A stretch of DNA of 64,000 nt from Symmachiella macrocystis. Its GTDB lineage: Bacteria > Planctomycetota > Planctomycetia > Planctomycetales > Planctomycetaceae. The stretch spans positions 372,001 through 436,000 of the forward strand of contig NZ_SJPP01000001.1 of assembly GCF_007860075.1 (NCBI RefSeq), written 5' to 3'. A program made the position numbers and the translations under genes. Shown here piece by piece: positions 27,419-36,989 of this stretch. Numbering within the stretch: position 1 is the first letter of the stretch; every line of letters starts with the position of its first letter. The notes below the pieces were generated by a model, which saw only the letters and a program-made list of their open reading frames with translations, was not told the origin of the DNA and did no database searches.

Positions 27419-28849
27419 GTGCGCAGTATTTTGGACGATATATTCCCCTGCTTCGTCGCCGGCAAGGCCGTTGCATCAAGCACGACTTTTGACGTTACGA
27501 ATCCCTACAACAACGAAGTCATCGCCCAGGTTGCACAGGTCACACCTGCTGAGACAGAGCAGGCGATCCAAGCGGCACTGGAGGGGGGCGAGCCGTTGTC
27601 ACGGTATCGGCGGTACGAGATTCTCAACGCGGCCCGCGATCTGCTGCTGGAACGCAGCGATGCCTTTGCGCGGTTGATCTGTGCCGAATCGGGAATCTGC
27701 CTGCAGGAAACACGCTACGAAGTGGGCCGGGCGAGCGATGTGTTTCAATTCGCCGCCATGGAAGCGCTGAAGGATGACGGGCAAATTTTCTCCTGCGACG
27801 TCTCGCCGACCGGCAAGGCAAGGAAGATATTTACGCTGCGCGAACCGGTGAAATTGATCTCAGCGATCACGCCTTTTAATCATCCACTGAATCAGGTCGT
27901 CCACAAATTGGCACCGGCAATTGCCGCCGGCGCACCGGTCTTGCTCAAGCCATCGGAAAAAACCCCACTGACCGCCATTCGCTGCGCGGAGCTGCTCTAC
28001 GAGGCGGGGTTACCCGGCTGGATGTTGAGCGTGCTGCTGGGTCCGTTGGACGAAGTGGCGAAAACCATGGTGACTGATCCCCGCGTGGAGTTGGTCACCT
28101 TCACCGGTAGCGTCAACATTGGTAAACAGATCGCCCACGAAGCCGGATACAAAAAGGTCGTTTTAGAATTGGGCGGAAACTCGCCGCTGATCATTCTTGA
28201 TGATGCCGACATGGACTTGGCCGTTCATTTGGCGGCCGAGGGCTGTTTCCGCAATTCCGGCCAACGGTGCACAGCCGTCAAACGGTTGTTGGTGCACGAG
28301 AATATCCTTGCCGAATTCACACAGCGATTCGTGGAACGGGCGGCGGAGTATGTTGTCGGCGATCCCGCCGAGGAACAGACGCGTGTGGGGACGGTGATTG
28401 ACGAAGCGGCGGCAATGCGATTGGAGTCGGTCGTCAACGATGCGGTCGCTGCCGGGGCCAAGGTGCTGCTGGGTGGCGAGCGGCGCGGTGCTCAGTTATC
28501 GCCAACGGTCATTGCTGACGTGCCTCGCGATGCGGAGATGGTGGTCTGTGAATCGTTCGGCCCCTTGGCGCCAATCATGTCGGTCCGTGACATCGATGAT
28601 GCGATCGAATTGGCCAACGCGACCGATTTCGGTTTGTCCTCGGGCGTCGTCACCGACAGCCTGGACCATGCGCTGCGAGCCGTTAAAGGCATTCGTACCG
28701 GCACGGTCAACATCAACGAAGTCCCCGGCTATCGTATCGAGTGCTCTCCCTTCGGCGGCGTCAAAGATTCCGGCCTGGGCATTAAAGAGGGGGTTATCGA
28801 GGCGATGAAGTGTATGTCGAACGTGAAGACGTTTTCGCTGCCCTTTTAG
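27419..28849 (+). CDS. phnY: Phosphonoacetaldehyde dehydrogenase
   Basis: NAD-dependent oxidation of phosphonoacetaldehyde to phosphonoacetate. The 476-aa aldehyde dehydrogenase shows the NAD-binding ITPFNHPLN and TFTGSVNIGK motifs, the catalytic Glu region VVLELGGNSPLI and the catalytic Cys in NSGQRCTAVKR. General aldehyde dehydrogenases share these motifs; the assignment to PhnY rests on its position between phnA and phnW. The start is GTG at 27419. The gene is 104 bases after the CBM9-like gene. Confidence 0.88.
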   Translation: MRSILDDIFPCFVAGKAVASSTTFDVTNPYNNEVIAQVAQVTPAETEQAIQAALEGGEPLSRYRRYEILNAARDLLLERSDAFARLICAESGICLQETRYEVGRASDVFQFAAMEALKDDGQIFSCDVSPTGKARKIFTLREPVKLISAITPFNHPLNQVVHKLAPAIAAGAPVLLKPSEKTPLTAIRCAELLYEAGLPGWMLSVLLGPLDEVAKTMVTDPRVELVTFTGSVNIGKQIAHEAGYKKVVLELGGNSPLIILDDADMDLAVHLAAEGCFRNSGQRCTAVKRLLVHENILAEFTQRFVERAAEYVVGDPAEEQTRVGTVIDEAAAMRLESVVNDAVAAGAKVLLGGERRGAQLSPTVIADVPRDAEMVVCESFGPLAPIMSVRDIDDAIELANATDFGLSSGVVTDSLDHALRAVKGIRTGTVNINEVPGYRIECSPFGGVKDSGLGIKEGVIEAMKCMSNVKTFSLPF

Positions 28850-28852
28850 GCT

Positions 28853-28940
28853 AAGTGGCCAGTGGCCAGAGAGACGTTCGCACCGTTCCTGGCTCTCCCA
28901 CCACAACCTCACGCCTGTCCCCTCAAGCCTCAAGCCTCTT
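28853..28940. repeat. Composite dispersed repeat, second full copy
   Basis: AGTGGCCAGTGGCCAGAG (28854-28871) is followed by CTCACGCCTGTCCCCTCAAG and two AAGCCTC words (to about 28938). This is the same order and orientation as at 9496-9603. It fills the gap between phnY and phnW. Confidence 0.6.
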
Positions 28941-29047
28941 TTGAACGGCTGAAGTTTTCCCAAACTGACCGCTTGCGGTCGTAATTGGCAAGCGATTTAG
29001 ACAAAATGTCCGGTGGTCAGGATCACTCTTCTTGGAAAACTAGATTC

Positions 29048-30193
29048 ATGAATTCAACACCAACCTCCCCTCCCGATAAAGTCCTCTTTACGCCCGGGCC
29101 GTTGTCAACGAGTCCGACGGTTAAGCAGGCGATGTTGCGCGATGTGGGGTCGTGGGACCAGGAATTTATTGACATTGTGCAGCGGATTCGAAACCAACTG
29201 CTGACGCTCGCCGGTGTCTCGAAAGTAGCGGGTTACGAAGCGATTCCTCTCCAGGGAAGCGGCTCGTTTGGCGTCGAAGCGGCGATCGGGAGCAGCGTTC
29301 CGCCCGGCGGAAAAATGTTATCGCTGGTCAACGGGGCCTATGGCGAGCGGATTGCCAAAATGGCGCAGCATTTGAAAATCGATCAAGTGGTGCTGCATTC
29401 TGAGGAAAATGAAATTCCCGATATCGAGCAATTGCGGCAAACCTTGGCCGATGATGCGGATATTACGAACGTGATCGTCGTGCATTGCGAAACGACGACG
29501 GGGATCGTGAATCCGATCGAAGAAATCGGCAAGATCGTCGCTGCGGCGGGGCGGATTTATACCGTCGATGCCATGAGTTCCTTTGGCGCGTTACCAATCG
29601 ATTTACCGGCCTGCCAGATCGACTATTTGATTTCATCGGCCAACAAATGCCTGCAAGGCGTGCCGGGGTTCTCGTTTGTACTAGCGCGGCGCGCGGTCTT
29701 GGAAGCGAGCGAAGGCCATGCCCGCAGTTTGTGTCTGGACTTACTCGACCAATGGCAAGCGTTTGAAACGCATGGTCGGTTTCGCTACTCCCCACCGACA
29801 CATAGTTTTTTGGCGTTAGAACAGGCGTTGGTCGAACTTGAGGCTGAGGGCGGCATGGCGGGTCGTGCGACTCGGTATGAGGAGAATCGCTGCACGCTGA
29901 TCGCCGGTATGCGGCGGCTCGGTTTTCGTGAATACCTGCAGCCGGAACAACAAAGCTGCATCATCTCGACATTTCATTACCCCGCGGATCCAAAGTTCGA
30001 TTTCGACACGTTTTATAATGTGCTCAAAGAACGGGGCAGCATTATCTATCCCGGCAAATTGGGCGACGTCAATTGTTTTCGCATCGGCACCATTGGACAC
30101 ATGTTCCCCGCTGATGTGGAGAATCTGTTGGCAGCCATTGAAGATGCCATTGCAGTAATGGAATTGGACATGACAATGGTGGCTGCGTGTTGA
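29048..30193 (+). CDS. phnW: 2-aminoethylphosphonate--pyruvate transaminase
   Basis: PLP enzyme that moves the amino group of 2-aminoethylphosphonate to pyruvate, giving phosphonoacetaldehyde and alanine. The 381-aa class V aminotransferase starts with the typical VLFTPGPLSTS, has HCETTTGIVNP and the VDAMSSFGALPID region, and binds PLP through Lys in SSANKCLQGVPGF. The ATG at 29048 gives the standard length; the frame opens upstream at 28985. It is the last gene of the phosphonate cluster and acts first in the pathway. Confidence 0.93.
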   Translation: MNSTPTSPPDKVLFTPGPLSTSPTVKQAMLRDVGSWDQEFIDIVQRIRNQLLTLAGVSKVAGYEAIPLQGSGSFGVEAAIGSSVPPGGKMLSLVNGAYGERIAKMAQHLKIDQVVLHSEENEIPDIEQLRQTLADDADITNVIVVHCETTTGIVNPIEEIGKIVAAAGRIYTVDAMSSFGALPIDLPACQIDYLISSANKCLQGVPGFSFVLARRAVLEASEGHARSLCLDLLDQWQAFETHGRFRYSPPTHSFLALEQALVELEAEGGMAGRATRYEENRCTLIAGMRRLGFREYLQPEQQSCIISTFHYPADPKFDFDTFYNVLKERGSIIYPGKLGDVNCFRIGTIGHMFPADVENLLAAIEDAIAVMELDMTMVAAC

Positions 30194-30194
30194 T

Positions 30195-30226
30195 AGGTGG
30201 CTAGTAGCCAGTGGCCGGAAAGTTAG
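30195..30226. repeat. Degenerate GTGGCTAGTAGCCAGTGGCC block
   Basis: A short block at 30195-30217 shares the GGCCAGTGG words of the composite repeat. It lies between phnW and the phosphatase-like gene. Confidence 0.45.
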
Positions 30227-30239
30227 GGAGAGGCGCTCG

Positions 30240-31217
30240 ATGATGATTTCCACGCTTTGGTGCGAGGCCATTTTTGCAAGAAACCGGGCGTGGTTGTGTG
30301 TGCCGGTGATTGGGTTGCTGGTTTGTTTGTTGGGCTATTCTGTGACTTGTCACGGCGAGGAATTCCCCGAGTCCATTCAATCGCCGACCATTGACCGGTT
30401 GCATCGGCTGTCTCCCAAGTTCCTGAGCGGGGCACAACCTGAGGGAGAGGCGGCGTTTCGTGAATTGAAAAAGCTTGGCGTCAAAACCATCATCAGTGTG
30501 GATGGGACAAAGCCGGATGTATCAGCTGCTCGCAAACACGGGCTGCGGTATGTGCATTTGCCGATTGGTTACGATGGCGTCGAATCGCAACGGATGTTGC
30601 AAATTGTCAAAGCGGCGCAAACGCTTGATGGTCCGGTCTTCGTGCATTGTCATCACGGCCGCCACCGTGGTCCCGCTGCCGCAGCAATCTGTTGTCGGGC
30701 AACGGAAAAATGGGATGACGAGACGGCCCTCGCCTGGTTACAGGAGGCGGAGACCTCGCCCAAATATGCGGGACTGTTTCGCGTCGTCCGCGAGTTTCAA
30801 ATGCCCTCCAAAGACGACCTGGCCAAGGTGCCGACTGACTTTCCTGAAACTGCCCAGCTATCCACCACCGTCGAAGCGATGGTGACGATTAATGCCTGTT
30901 GGGAACGGCTTAAGGAAATCCAAAAGCATGGTTTCCGTGCATTACCCAACCATCCCGATGTCGTGCCGGATCAAGAGGCGTTGCAATTGGCCGAACATTT
31001 TCGCGAACTAGCCCGCAACGAAAATAGTAAACAACTATGTGGTGACTATCTGCGTCAATTGTCCGCCGCGAACGAGACAGCCACGACGCTGAGCAGACGT
31101 CTCAGCGCGTTGGCGAAAGACCGTTCCCAGACGTTGATTGAAGATTCAGCCAAACTGATGCAGCGGTTGCAAAACCACTGCTCACAATGCCATGCCGCGT
31201 TTCGGGATGGAATGTAG
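30240..31217 (+). CDS. Secreted PTP/DSP-like phosphatase fused to a CxxCH motif
   Basis: A 325-aa exported protein. A hydrophobic segment covers about residues 14-36. A dual-specificity/tyrosine-phosphatase-like domain follows (about 50-185; SPKFLSGAQPEGEAAF, then LGVKTIISVDGTKPD). Its signature loop is HCHHGRHRGP with Cys137 and Arg143, fitting C-x5-R. The C-terminal part is helical (about 200-325) and ends in CSQCH at 314-318, a heme c attachment motif as in c'-type four-helix cytochromes. The family in planctomycetes is not characterised to my knowledge. It follows phnW by 46 bases in the same direction. Confidence 0.75.
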   Translation: MMISTLWCEAIFARNRAWLCVPVIGLLVCLLGYSVTCHGEEFPESIQSPTIDRLHRLSPKFLSGAQPEGEAAFRELKKLGVKTIISVDGTKPDVSAARKHGLRYVHLPIGYDGVESQRMLQIVKAAQTLDGPVFVHCHHGRHRGPAAAAICCRATEKWDDETALAWLQEAETSPKYAGLFRVVREFQMPSKDDLAKVPTDFPETAQLSTTVEAMVTINACWERLKEIQKHGFRALPNHPDVVPDQEALQLAEHFRELARNENSKQLCGDYLRQLSAANETATTLSRRLSALAKDRSQTLIEDSAKLMQRLQNHCSQCHAAFRDGM

Positions 31218-31335
31218 ACGGCGGCGATTGGTCTTGGCACATTAGGCAGTGGCCGATAGAATCCGCGCTCTCTCAACTCTACATTTCATCTCTCAATTCT
31301 TGTCGCCGGACTTCCTCGGCAAGGAGAAAAATCTC

Positions 31336-31536
31336 ATGCGAATTCGGCAATGTCTGCCTCTCTGCGCGCTTGCAGCGTTGATGTTTGGTTCTGTGGTCGG
31401 ATGTGAATCCGGTCATCTACTCAACCGCGGCGAAGGCCCCAGTAGCGATCACTATCTCTTCTCGGTCGAAGATCCGATCCCTGGCGACGCCTGGAATACG
31501 CGCGGAGACGACGAAAAGCACTCCTACGGCCATTAG
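31336..31536 (+). CDS. Small lipoprotein, 66 aa
   Basis: A short protein with a clear lipobox: MRIRQCLPLC, then a hydrophobic run and GSVVGC with the lipidated Cys at residue 22. The mature part of about 45 residues is polar and Asp/Gly-rich, ending in His. The ATG at 31336 has a strong AAGGAGAAAA ribosome-binding site. Function unknown. Confidence 0.65.
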   Translation: MRIRQCLPLCALAALMFGSVVGCESGHLLNRGEGPSSDHYLFSVEDPIPGDAWNTRGDDEKHSYGH

Positions 31537-31559
31537 CAGCAGTGACGTGCATTTCAAAA

Positions 31560-31731
31560 TCGTGAGGCACGGATTAACACCGATGAAACACGGATAAAGT
31601 TGGCTATTTTAGGTCTCTTAACAGCTGCCAAATCAGCGTCGGTCGACAGACGAATTTTGGAGATAACCAAGAAGCGCCACGGAACCCATCTTTTTTTATC
31701 CGTGTTCGATTCGTGTTAATCTGTGGCTAAG
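31560..31731. repeat. Inverted pair of ATCCGTGTT/AACACGGAT elements
   Basis: The left arm (31565-31598) reads CGGATTAACACCGATGAAACACGGATAAA. The right arm (31694-31726) is nearly its reverse complement: TTATCCGTGTTCGATTCGTGTTAATCTG. About 95 bases separate them. The whole could fold into a long hairpin. It lies between a lipoprotein gene and the end of hisB. Confidence 0.6.
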
Positions 31732-31763
31732 ATCCCTGAACCCAAGCCGCTGAAACTGCGCAG

Positions 31764-32351
31764 CTACAGCGAGCCTTTGGTCGAGGGGACCGAGGTTTCG
31801 CGGGGATCGATGCTGACCGCTTCGCGCAAGGCGCGGGCGGTGGTTTTGAAGATGCCTTCTGAGATGTGGTGGCTGTTGCGGCCGTGGTGCAGGACCAAGT
31901 GCAGGTTCATCTTGGCGTTGGCCGAGACCGCTTGCCAAAAGTCCTCGACCAATTGCGAATCGAACTCGCCGATTTTCTCCGTGGGAAATTCGACCTTGTA
32001 GACAAACCACGCCCGTCCGCTCAAATCGACGGCTGAGGTAATCAACGTCTCTTCCATGGGCAATGTCTTGCCGCCATAGCGGGTGATGCCCTGTTTGTCT
32101 CCCAACGCTTCAGCGATCGCTAGCCCCAAGCAGATGCCCACATCCTCGACCGTGTGGTGTTGGTCGACTTCTAGGTCGCCGTTGCAGTCGATCTCCAAGT
32201 CCAACAAACCGTGCCGTGCGAGCAGCGTCAGCATGTGGTCAAAAAAACCGACGCCGGTTTGAATTTTGGATTGTCCCATGCCGTCGAGATTCAGCGTGAG
32301 CGTGATCTGCGTTTCGGCCGTTTTGCGATCGATGGTGGCGGTGCGACTCAT
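31764..32351 (-). CDS. hisB: Imidazoleglycerol-phosphate dehydratase
   Basis: Sixth step of histidine biosynthesis. The 195-aa single-domain enzyme has both Mn-binding HHxxE-type motifs: [14 protein letters not shown] and [15 protein letters not shown]. The N-terminus [12 protein letters not shown] and the G-V-G-F-F-D-H-M-L motif fit the family. No phosphatase domain is fused. hisC lies about 200 bases upstream on the same strand, so the two may form a small his operon; other his genes are not in the window. Confidence 0.96.
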   Translation of the reverse strand: MSRTATIDRKTAETQITLTLNLDGMGQSKIQTGVGFFDHMLTLLARHGLLDLEIDCNGDLEVDQHHTVEDVGICLGLAIAEALGDKQGITRYGGKTLPMEETLITSAVDLSGRAWFVYKVEFPTEKIGEFDSQLVEDFWQAVSANAKMNLHLVLHHGRNSHHISEGIFKTTARALREAVSIDPRETSVPSTKGSL

Positions 32352-32552
32352 GGTGGACTCATCGTCAAAAGAAAAAATGTCCGGTCGAGAGAGAAACGAC
32401 TTCTAATTAGTATCACAGCGAATTGCGCCGCGGTAGGGGCCTGGGAAATTCGCCCCCGGTTCGCCGGCGATTTGAGCGATATAACCGGAACAAACGTTGT
32501 GGCCGCGTGAATCCAGCGGCCTGCCCCCCGACGAAGCCGAGGGATGGGGTCG

Positions 32553-33626
32553 TCAGACGATTTCGCGTAAGGCGGCCGAGAGTATTTCGTTTTGCTCATT
32601 AGTGCCAATGGTCATCCGCAATCCGGTGAGCGGTTTGTCCTGGTAGGTGACATCGGGGTAGGTCATAAACCGCACCAGAATTTTTCGCTCTTTGAGGGCT
32701 TCAAAGATTTCGCAGTGTTCACGCTGCGGGTGCGTAGCCCAAACGAAATTTGCTTGGCTGTTAACGACATTGAAACCGAGGTCGACCAACGTCGCAGACA
32801 AGGTCGCCCGCGTTTGTTGAATTTTGGCGGTGTTGTCTAGCATCCATTGTTGATCGCGTAGTGCGGCGGTTGCAGCGGCCAAAGCGATGCCATCGCAGTT
32901 GTAGCTGTCCTTGACCTTCCGCATGCCGGTGATGACATCAGGATGAGCGACGGCGAAGCCCATGCGGATGCCGGCCAGTGAATAAGATTTGCTAAACGAC
33001 CGCGTGACGATCACCCGCTCGCCAGCATGACGGGAAAAGATTTCTCCGCAATGCGGCTGGTCGGGAAAATCGCCGTATGCCTCATCGAGGACGAACATCC
33101 CCTGGGGCGGAATGAGTTCCGCGATCTCGTCTAAGCTCCATCGATTGCCCGAAGGGGAATTAGGATTGGGGACCAGCGCCAGCTTGGCTTGTTCAATCAA
33201 CAGCCGGCAAGTCTGCATGTCCCACGACCAATCGGCATTGAGGGGCAACCGCTCATGGCGGCCTCCCTGAATATCAACCAACGTTTCATAGAGGATGTAA
33301 CTCGGATAGGGGGAGACCACTAACTCGCCCGGGTCGACGAAGGAACGGATGATGATCGTCAGATTCTCGTCACTGCCGTTGGCGGGCAAAACCCAATCGG
33401 CATCGACACCGAAAAGCTCCGCCGCCACCGTACGAAACTCCGTGGCGATCGGGTCGGGATAGAGTCGCAAGCGGTCAGTCGCCGCGGCTTGGATGGCTTC
33501 GAAAACCCGCGGCGAGGGGGGATAGGGGTTTTCGTTGGTGTTCAACTTCACCCAATCGGTAGTCTGCGGTTGTTCGCCGGGGACATAGCCGTCAATGCGA
33601 TCGATATTCGGACGGAAAAGGCTCAT
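32553..33626 (-). CDS. hisC: Histidinol-phosphate aminotransferase
   Basis: PLP-dependent transamination in histidine synthesis. The 357-aa class I fold enzyme has PNPNSPSGN, DEAYGDF and the PLP-binding Lys in TRSFSKSYSLAGIRMGF. The ATG at 33626 is chosen over an in-frame TTG at 33656 because family members begin with RPNIDRIDGYVPGEQP-like sequence. Located upstream of hisB on the same strand. Confidence 0.95.
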   Translation of the reverse strand: MSLFRPNIDRIDGYVPGEQPQTTDWVKLNTNENPYPPSPRVFEAIQAAATDRLRLYPDPIATEFRTVAAELFGVDADWVLPANGSDENLTIIIRSFVDPGELVVSPYPSYILYETLVDIQGGRHERLPLNADWSWDMQTCRLLIEQAKLALVPNPNSPSGNRWSLDEIAELIPPQGMFVLDEAYGDFPDQPHCGEIFSRHAGERVIVTRSFSKSYSLAGIRMGFAVAHPDVITGMRKVKDSYNCDGIALAAATAALRDQQWMLDNTAKIQQTRATLSATLVDLGFNVVNSQANFVWATHPQREHCEIFEALKERKILVRFMTYPDVTYQDKPLTGLRMTIGTNEQNEILSAALREIV

Positions 33627-33671
33627 AGGTGGGGAACTCGTGATGTCGTTTAACAAAAAATGTGATGCTCT

Positions 33672-33700
33672 TTTGGGAGGGCGAGGCTCCTGCCGGATAC
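33672..33700. repeat. Partial GGCGAGGCTCCTGCCGG element
   Basis: GGAGGGCGAGGCTCCTGCCGG resembles half of the palindromic element flanking the macrodomain gene. It has an inverted counterpart at 48762-48785. Confidence 0.4.
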
Positions 33701-33704
33701 GTTG

Positions 33705-35030
33705 TTATAGATCCGTAGGCAACCCGTAGGGGGCGCGGTAGGTTTTCGTCAGCAGTTTGGCTGCGGCGGGATTGTCTTGGATCGTTTCGGTCGCCGGGTC
33801 GAAGTTGATTACGTCTTGCGCGCGAAAGGCGATTTCGCCCAGGTGCACTAGCGAACAGGAGAGGTGCGAGATTTCCGGCGTACAGATCGCTGTCTCCCGC
33901 GTGCGGACGCACTTCAGGAAATCGACCATGTGTTCATCGTATCCCCGTCCGGCACCGCCGCGGATTTCCTTGGGGACGGTCGGCCCCTCTTTTTCCTTCG
34001 CTCCCAGATAGACCTGATAGTAACCGCGGCGTGAAAAAATCATATAGCCTTCGGTGCCGTAAAACGTGTTTCCGCTGTCGAAGCCGCGATAGCCATACGG
34101 CGTGAACAACCGGTCCTCATATAACAGCACTTTGTCGTCGTCGTAGTGAAAGGCGACCATCATGTTGTCAGGATAATCGCGGTCTCCCCGTTTGGCGATC
34201 GTGCTGCCGTGTGCTGTGATGCGATTGGGATGCGTGGTCACGCCCAGTCCCCAGCGGGCCATGTCGATATCGTGAATCCCATCGTCGCCGATGTCGCCGT
34301 TGCCGTAATCGCGAAAGACCCGCCAATATTGATGGAAGCGGTTTTCATTGAATGGCCGCTCCGGGGCCGGTCCCAGCCAACGGTCGTAATCGACCCCGGC
34401 CGGCGGTTTTGAGTCAGCGACTGGTTTGCGAACCTCTCGGTTCTGGCAATTCCAAGCCTTGGTCATTTTGACTTCGCCGAGGATTCCCGATGCCAACAGT
34501 TCCCCCGCGCTTTCGGTCACCGGACTGGATCGCATTTGAGAGCCGTGTTGGAACACGACGTTGTATTTCTTGGCGGCGGCAATATACAGCGGGCCTTCGG
34601 CAAAGACGTGCGATCCCGGTTTTTCGAGGTAGATATCTTTACCGGCCTGCATGGCCGGCAGGGCAATTGGCGCATGCTGGTGGTGCGGCGTGGCAACGAT
34701 GACCGCTTGCACGGTTTTGTCGTCCAGCACCTCTTCAAAATTTCGGGTTCGTTGGGGCTCCTGTTTTTGAAACCCGCTGATTGCCTTAGCAATCCCCCGC
34801 CGTTCCGGTTGGTGGTCGTCGACGTCGCACAAGTGGGTAAATTCCACCGGCAGGCCGCGGGCCACGATCCTGCGGACATGGCTGCTCATAATTCCCCCGC
34901 AACCGATTAGTCCGACGCGTATTCGTTCCGGTTGTGGTGCAAATGCCGCTGCTTCCGACGCAGCGGCGATGGCTGCGGCCGTGGTGGCGGTGGTGGCCAA
35001 AAACTTCCGGCGGGTGATTTCGTCGGCCAT
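33705..35030 (-). CDS. Tat-exported Gfo/Idh/MocA-family oxidoreductase
   Basis: NAD(P)-dependent oxidoreductase with a twin-arginine export signal, 441 aa. The signal has RRKFL at residues 7-11 followed by an Ala/Thr-rich hydrophobic stretch. The Rossmann fold begins VGLIGCGGIMSSH, and EKPGSHVFAEG holds the catalytic Lys. The C-terminal alpha/beta domain is complete. This exported form is common in planctomycetes and is thought to act on sugars; the substrate is unknown. The start is the ATG at 35030; the frame opens upstream at a TTG (35072). Confidence 0.9.
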   Translation of the reverse strand: MADEITRRKFLATTATTAAAIAAASEAAAFAPQPERIRVGLIGCGGIMSSHVRRIVARGLPVEFTHLCDVDDHQPERRGIAKAISGFQKQEPQRTRNFEEVLDDKTVQAVIVATPHHQHAPIALPAMQAGKDIYLEKPGSHVFAEGPLYIAAAKKYNVVFQHGSQMRSSPVTESAGELLASGILGEVKMTKAWNCQNREVRKPVADSKPPAGVDYDRWLGPAPERPFNENRFHQYWRVFRDYGNGDIGDDGIHDIDMARWGLGVTTHPNRITAHGSTIAKRGDRDYPDNMMVAFHYDDDKVLLYEDRLFTPYGYRGFDSGNTFYGTEGYMIFSRRGYYQVYLGAKEKEGPTVPKEIRGGAGRGYDEHMVDFLKCVRTRETAICTPEISHLSCSLVHLGEIAFRAQDVINFDPATETIQDNPAAAKLLTKTYRAPYGLPTDL

Positions 35031-35353
35031 AGCATGATTCTCCGGGAAACGGGTTGATTTCGGCAGTGACAACTAGTCTATAGCGTCGCAATCAGGCCCG
35101 TGGTTTGCAAGGAATCCGGGATGTTGTGGATGCATCTGGGGTGATTTTGGCCGTGGAACCGATGCTAGGACACACTGCCGCTGCTGTTTGTTCGGTGGGG
35201 GTTGACCCGTTGGCTCAGGGATTTCTATGATCGCCGACCATTACAAATCGTTTCAAAACCCACTGACGCGTCCCGCTGAGACTGATCTGCAAGTTTCCGG
35301 AACGAGCGCAACCCGGTTTTGAAACTGGCTCTAATTATCCCGTTGAGAACCCC

Positions 35354-36916
35354 ATGTCCGCTGTCCGTACGCGTTTTGCTCCCAGTCCCACCGGTTATAT
35401 GCATATTGGCGGCATGCGGACTGCCTTATTCAATTGGCTGTGGGCACGGCACAATGGGGGGCAATTCATTCTACGAATCGATGATACCGATCAGCAACGC
35501 AATATGGATGCGGCGATCGGGCCGATTCTCCGCGCGTTCCGCTGGTTGGGACTCGATTGGGACGAAGGGGTCGAAGTCGGCGGCCCACACGGTCCTTATT
35601 TCCAGTCCCAACGGGGCGACCTCTACCAAGCAGCTGCGGCACGACTGCTGGAACAGGGTTTGGCCTATCGTTGCTATTCCACCCCGGAAGAAATCGCCGC
35701 CGATCGCGCCGCTGCAGAGGCGGAGAAGCGGCAGTATGTGCATGTACGGCGGTCGTTGGAATTGACTGATGCACAGCTACAGCAATACCACGAAGAAAAC
35801 CGGCCCTACGTCGTACGTTTTTTGATGCCCCGCGACGAGGCGATCGTCATCGACGACCTAATCCGTGGCCGCGTGGAGTTCGACCCGAAGCTAATTTCCG
35901 ATCCGGTGATTATGCGGACCGATCAGACGCCGCTTTATAATTTTGCGACAGTGATTGACGATTCCCACGCAGAAATCTCGCACGTGATCCGCGCCGAAGA
36001 GCATCTTTCCAACACCCCGATTCAACTGCGAATTCACGAAGCGCTCGGCCACACCCCGCCGCAATTCGCCCACGTGCCCTATGTCGCTGCTCCAGGGACC
36101 AAAGAAAAACTCAGCAAACGCAAACTCGATAAATACCGCAACAATCCTCAGTTCAAACGCCTGTTCGAGCGGGGAGACGTGATCCTGCCGAAAATCGGTC
36201 TGGGCGACTCGGCTGGTCTCGACCCGGTGATGGTCGAGTATTACGAACGGATGGGCTATCTGCCCGACGCCATGGTCAACGGCCTCGCGCGGCTGGGGTG
36301 GTCGCTGGACGACAAAACGGAAATCATGTCGCGGAAAACAATCGTCGACAACTTCACGTTGGACCGCGTGATCAAATCCCCGGCGGGGTTGGATCCCGAC
36401 AAATTGCTCAGTTATCAGGCGCACTGGATGGGCGAACTGTCGGACGAGAAAAAGATCGAGGCCTGTTTGCCGTATTTGACCGCTGCCAAGGCTATCGAGG
36501 ACCCTGCCGACGACGAAACACGAGAATTTGTCGGCCGGTTGATCGCCGCGGTGGCGGACCGATTGAAGGTGTTCAGCGACATTCTGGATTATGAAGAGTT
36601 TTTCGTCGCTGACGACGCACTTCAGTACGATGAAAAAGCTTTTGCCAAGCGAATCACCAAGCCCGAGGACGCCGTAAACCTCTTGACAAAATTCCAGCCG
36701 ATTTTGGAAACTGTGGAGCCGTTTGACGCAGCAAACTTAGAGACGGCGCTGAAGACGTTTGTCGAAGAACAGGACACAAAGATCGGCCGGATCATCCATG
36801 CACTGCGGATCGCTGTCACCGGCAAGCCGGCCGGTCCGGGGATGTTTGATTGTTTGGAACTGCTGGGCCGCGAGCGGTGCGTGTCACGGATTACATTGGC
36901 GCTGTCTCGCGTTTAA
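35354..36916 (+). CDS. gltX: Glutamyl-tRNA synthetase
   Basis: Charges tRNA with glutamate. The 520-aa class I synthetase has the HIGH-equivalent HIGG in [19 protein letters not shown] and the KMSKS-equivalent KLSKRK. A stem-contact and anticodon-binding helical C-terminus follows. Start ATG at 35354, with the N-terminus [13 protein letters not shown] typical of the family. It is followed 73 bases downstream by glnS in the same direction. Confidence 0.96.
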   Translation: MSAVRTRFAPSPTGYMHIGGMRTALFNWLWARHNGGQFILRIDDTDQQRNMDAAIGPILRAFRWLGLDWDEGVEVGGPHGPYFQSQRGDLYQAAAARLLEQGLAYRCYSTPEEIAADRAAAEAEKRQYVHVRRSLELTDAQLQQYHEENRPYVVRFLMPRDEAIVIDDLIRGRVEFDPKLISDPVIMRTDQTPLYNFATVIDDSHAEISHVIRAEEHLSNTPIQLRIHEALGHTPPQFAHVPYVAAPGTKEKLSKRKLDKYRNNPQFKRLFERGDVILPKIGLGDSAGLDPVMVEYYERMGYLPDAMVNGLARLGWSLDDKTEIMSRKTIVDNFTLDRVIKSPAGLDPDKLLSYQAHWMGELSDEKKIEACLPYLTAAKAIEDPADDETREFVGRLIAAVADRLKVFSDILDYEEFFVADDALQYDEKAFAKRITKPEDAVNLLTKFQPILETVEPFDAANLETALKTFVEEQDTKIGRIIHALRIAVTGKPAGPGMFDCLELLGRERCVSRITLALSRV

Positions 36917-36924
36917 TGAAGGGT

Positions 36925-36943
36925 CCGAAACCGACGGTTTTGG
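36925..36943 (+). promoter_or_regulatory. Hairpin between gltX and glnS
   Basis: CCGAAACC-GAC-GGTTTTGG forms an eight-pair stem with one G-T wobble and a three-base loop, nine bases after the gltX stop. No T-tract follows, so it is not an intrinsic terminator by sequence. It may influence expression of glnS. Confidence 0.35.
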
Positions 36944-36989
36944 TTATAGAATTCAATGGATAATCCACACGCGAACGGAGACGCCGTTA

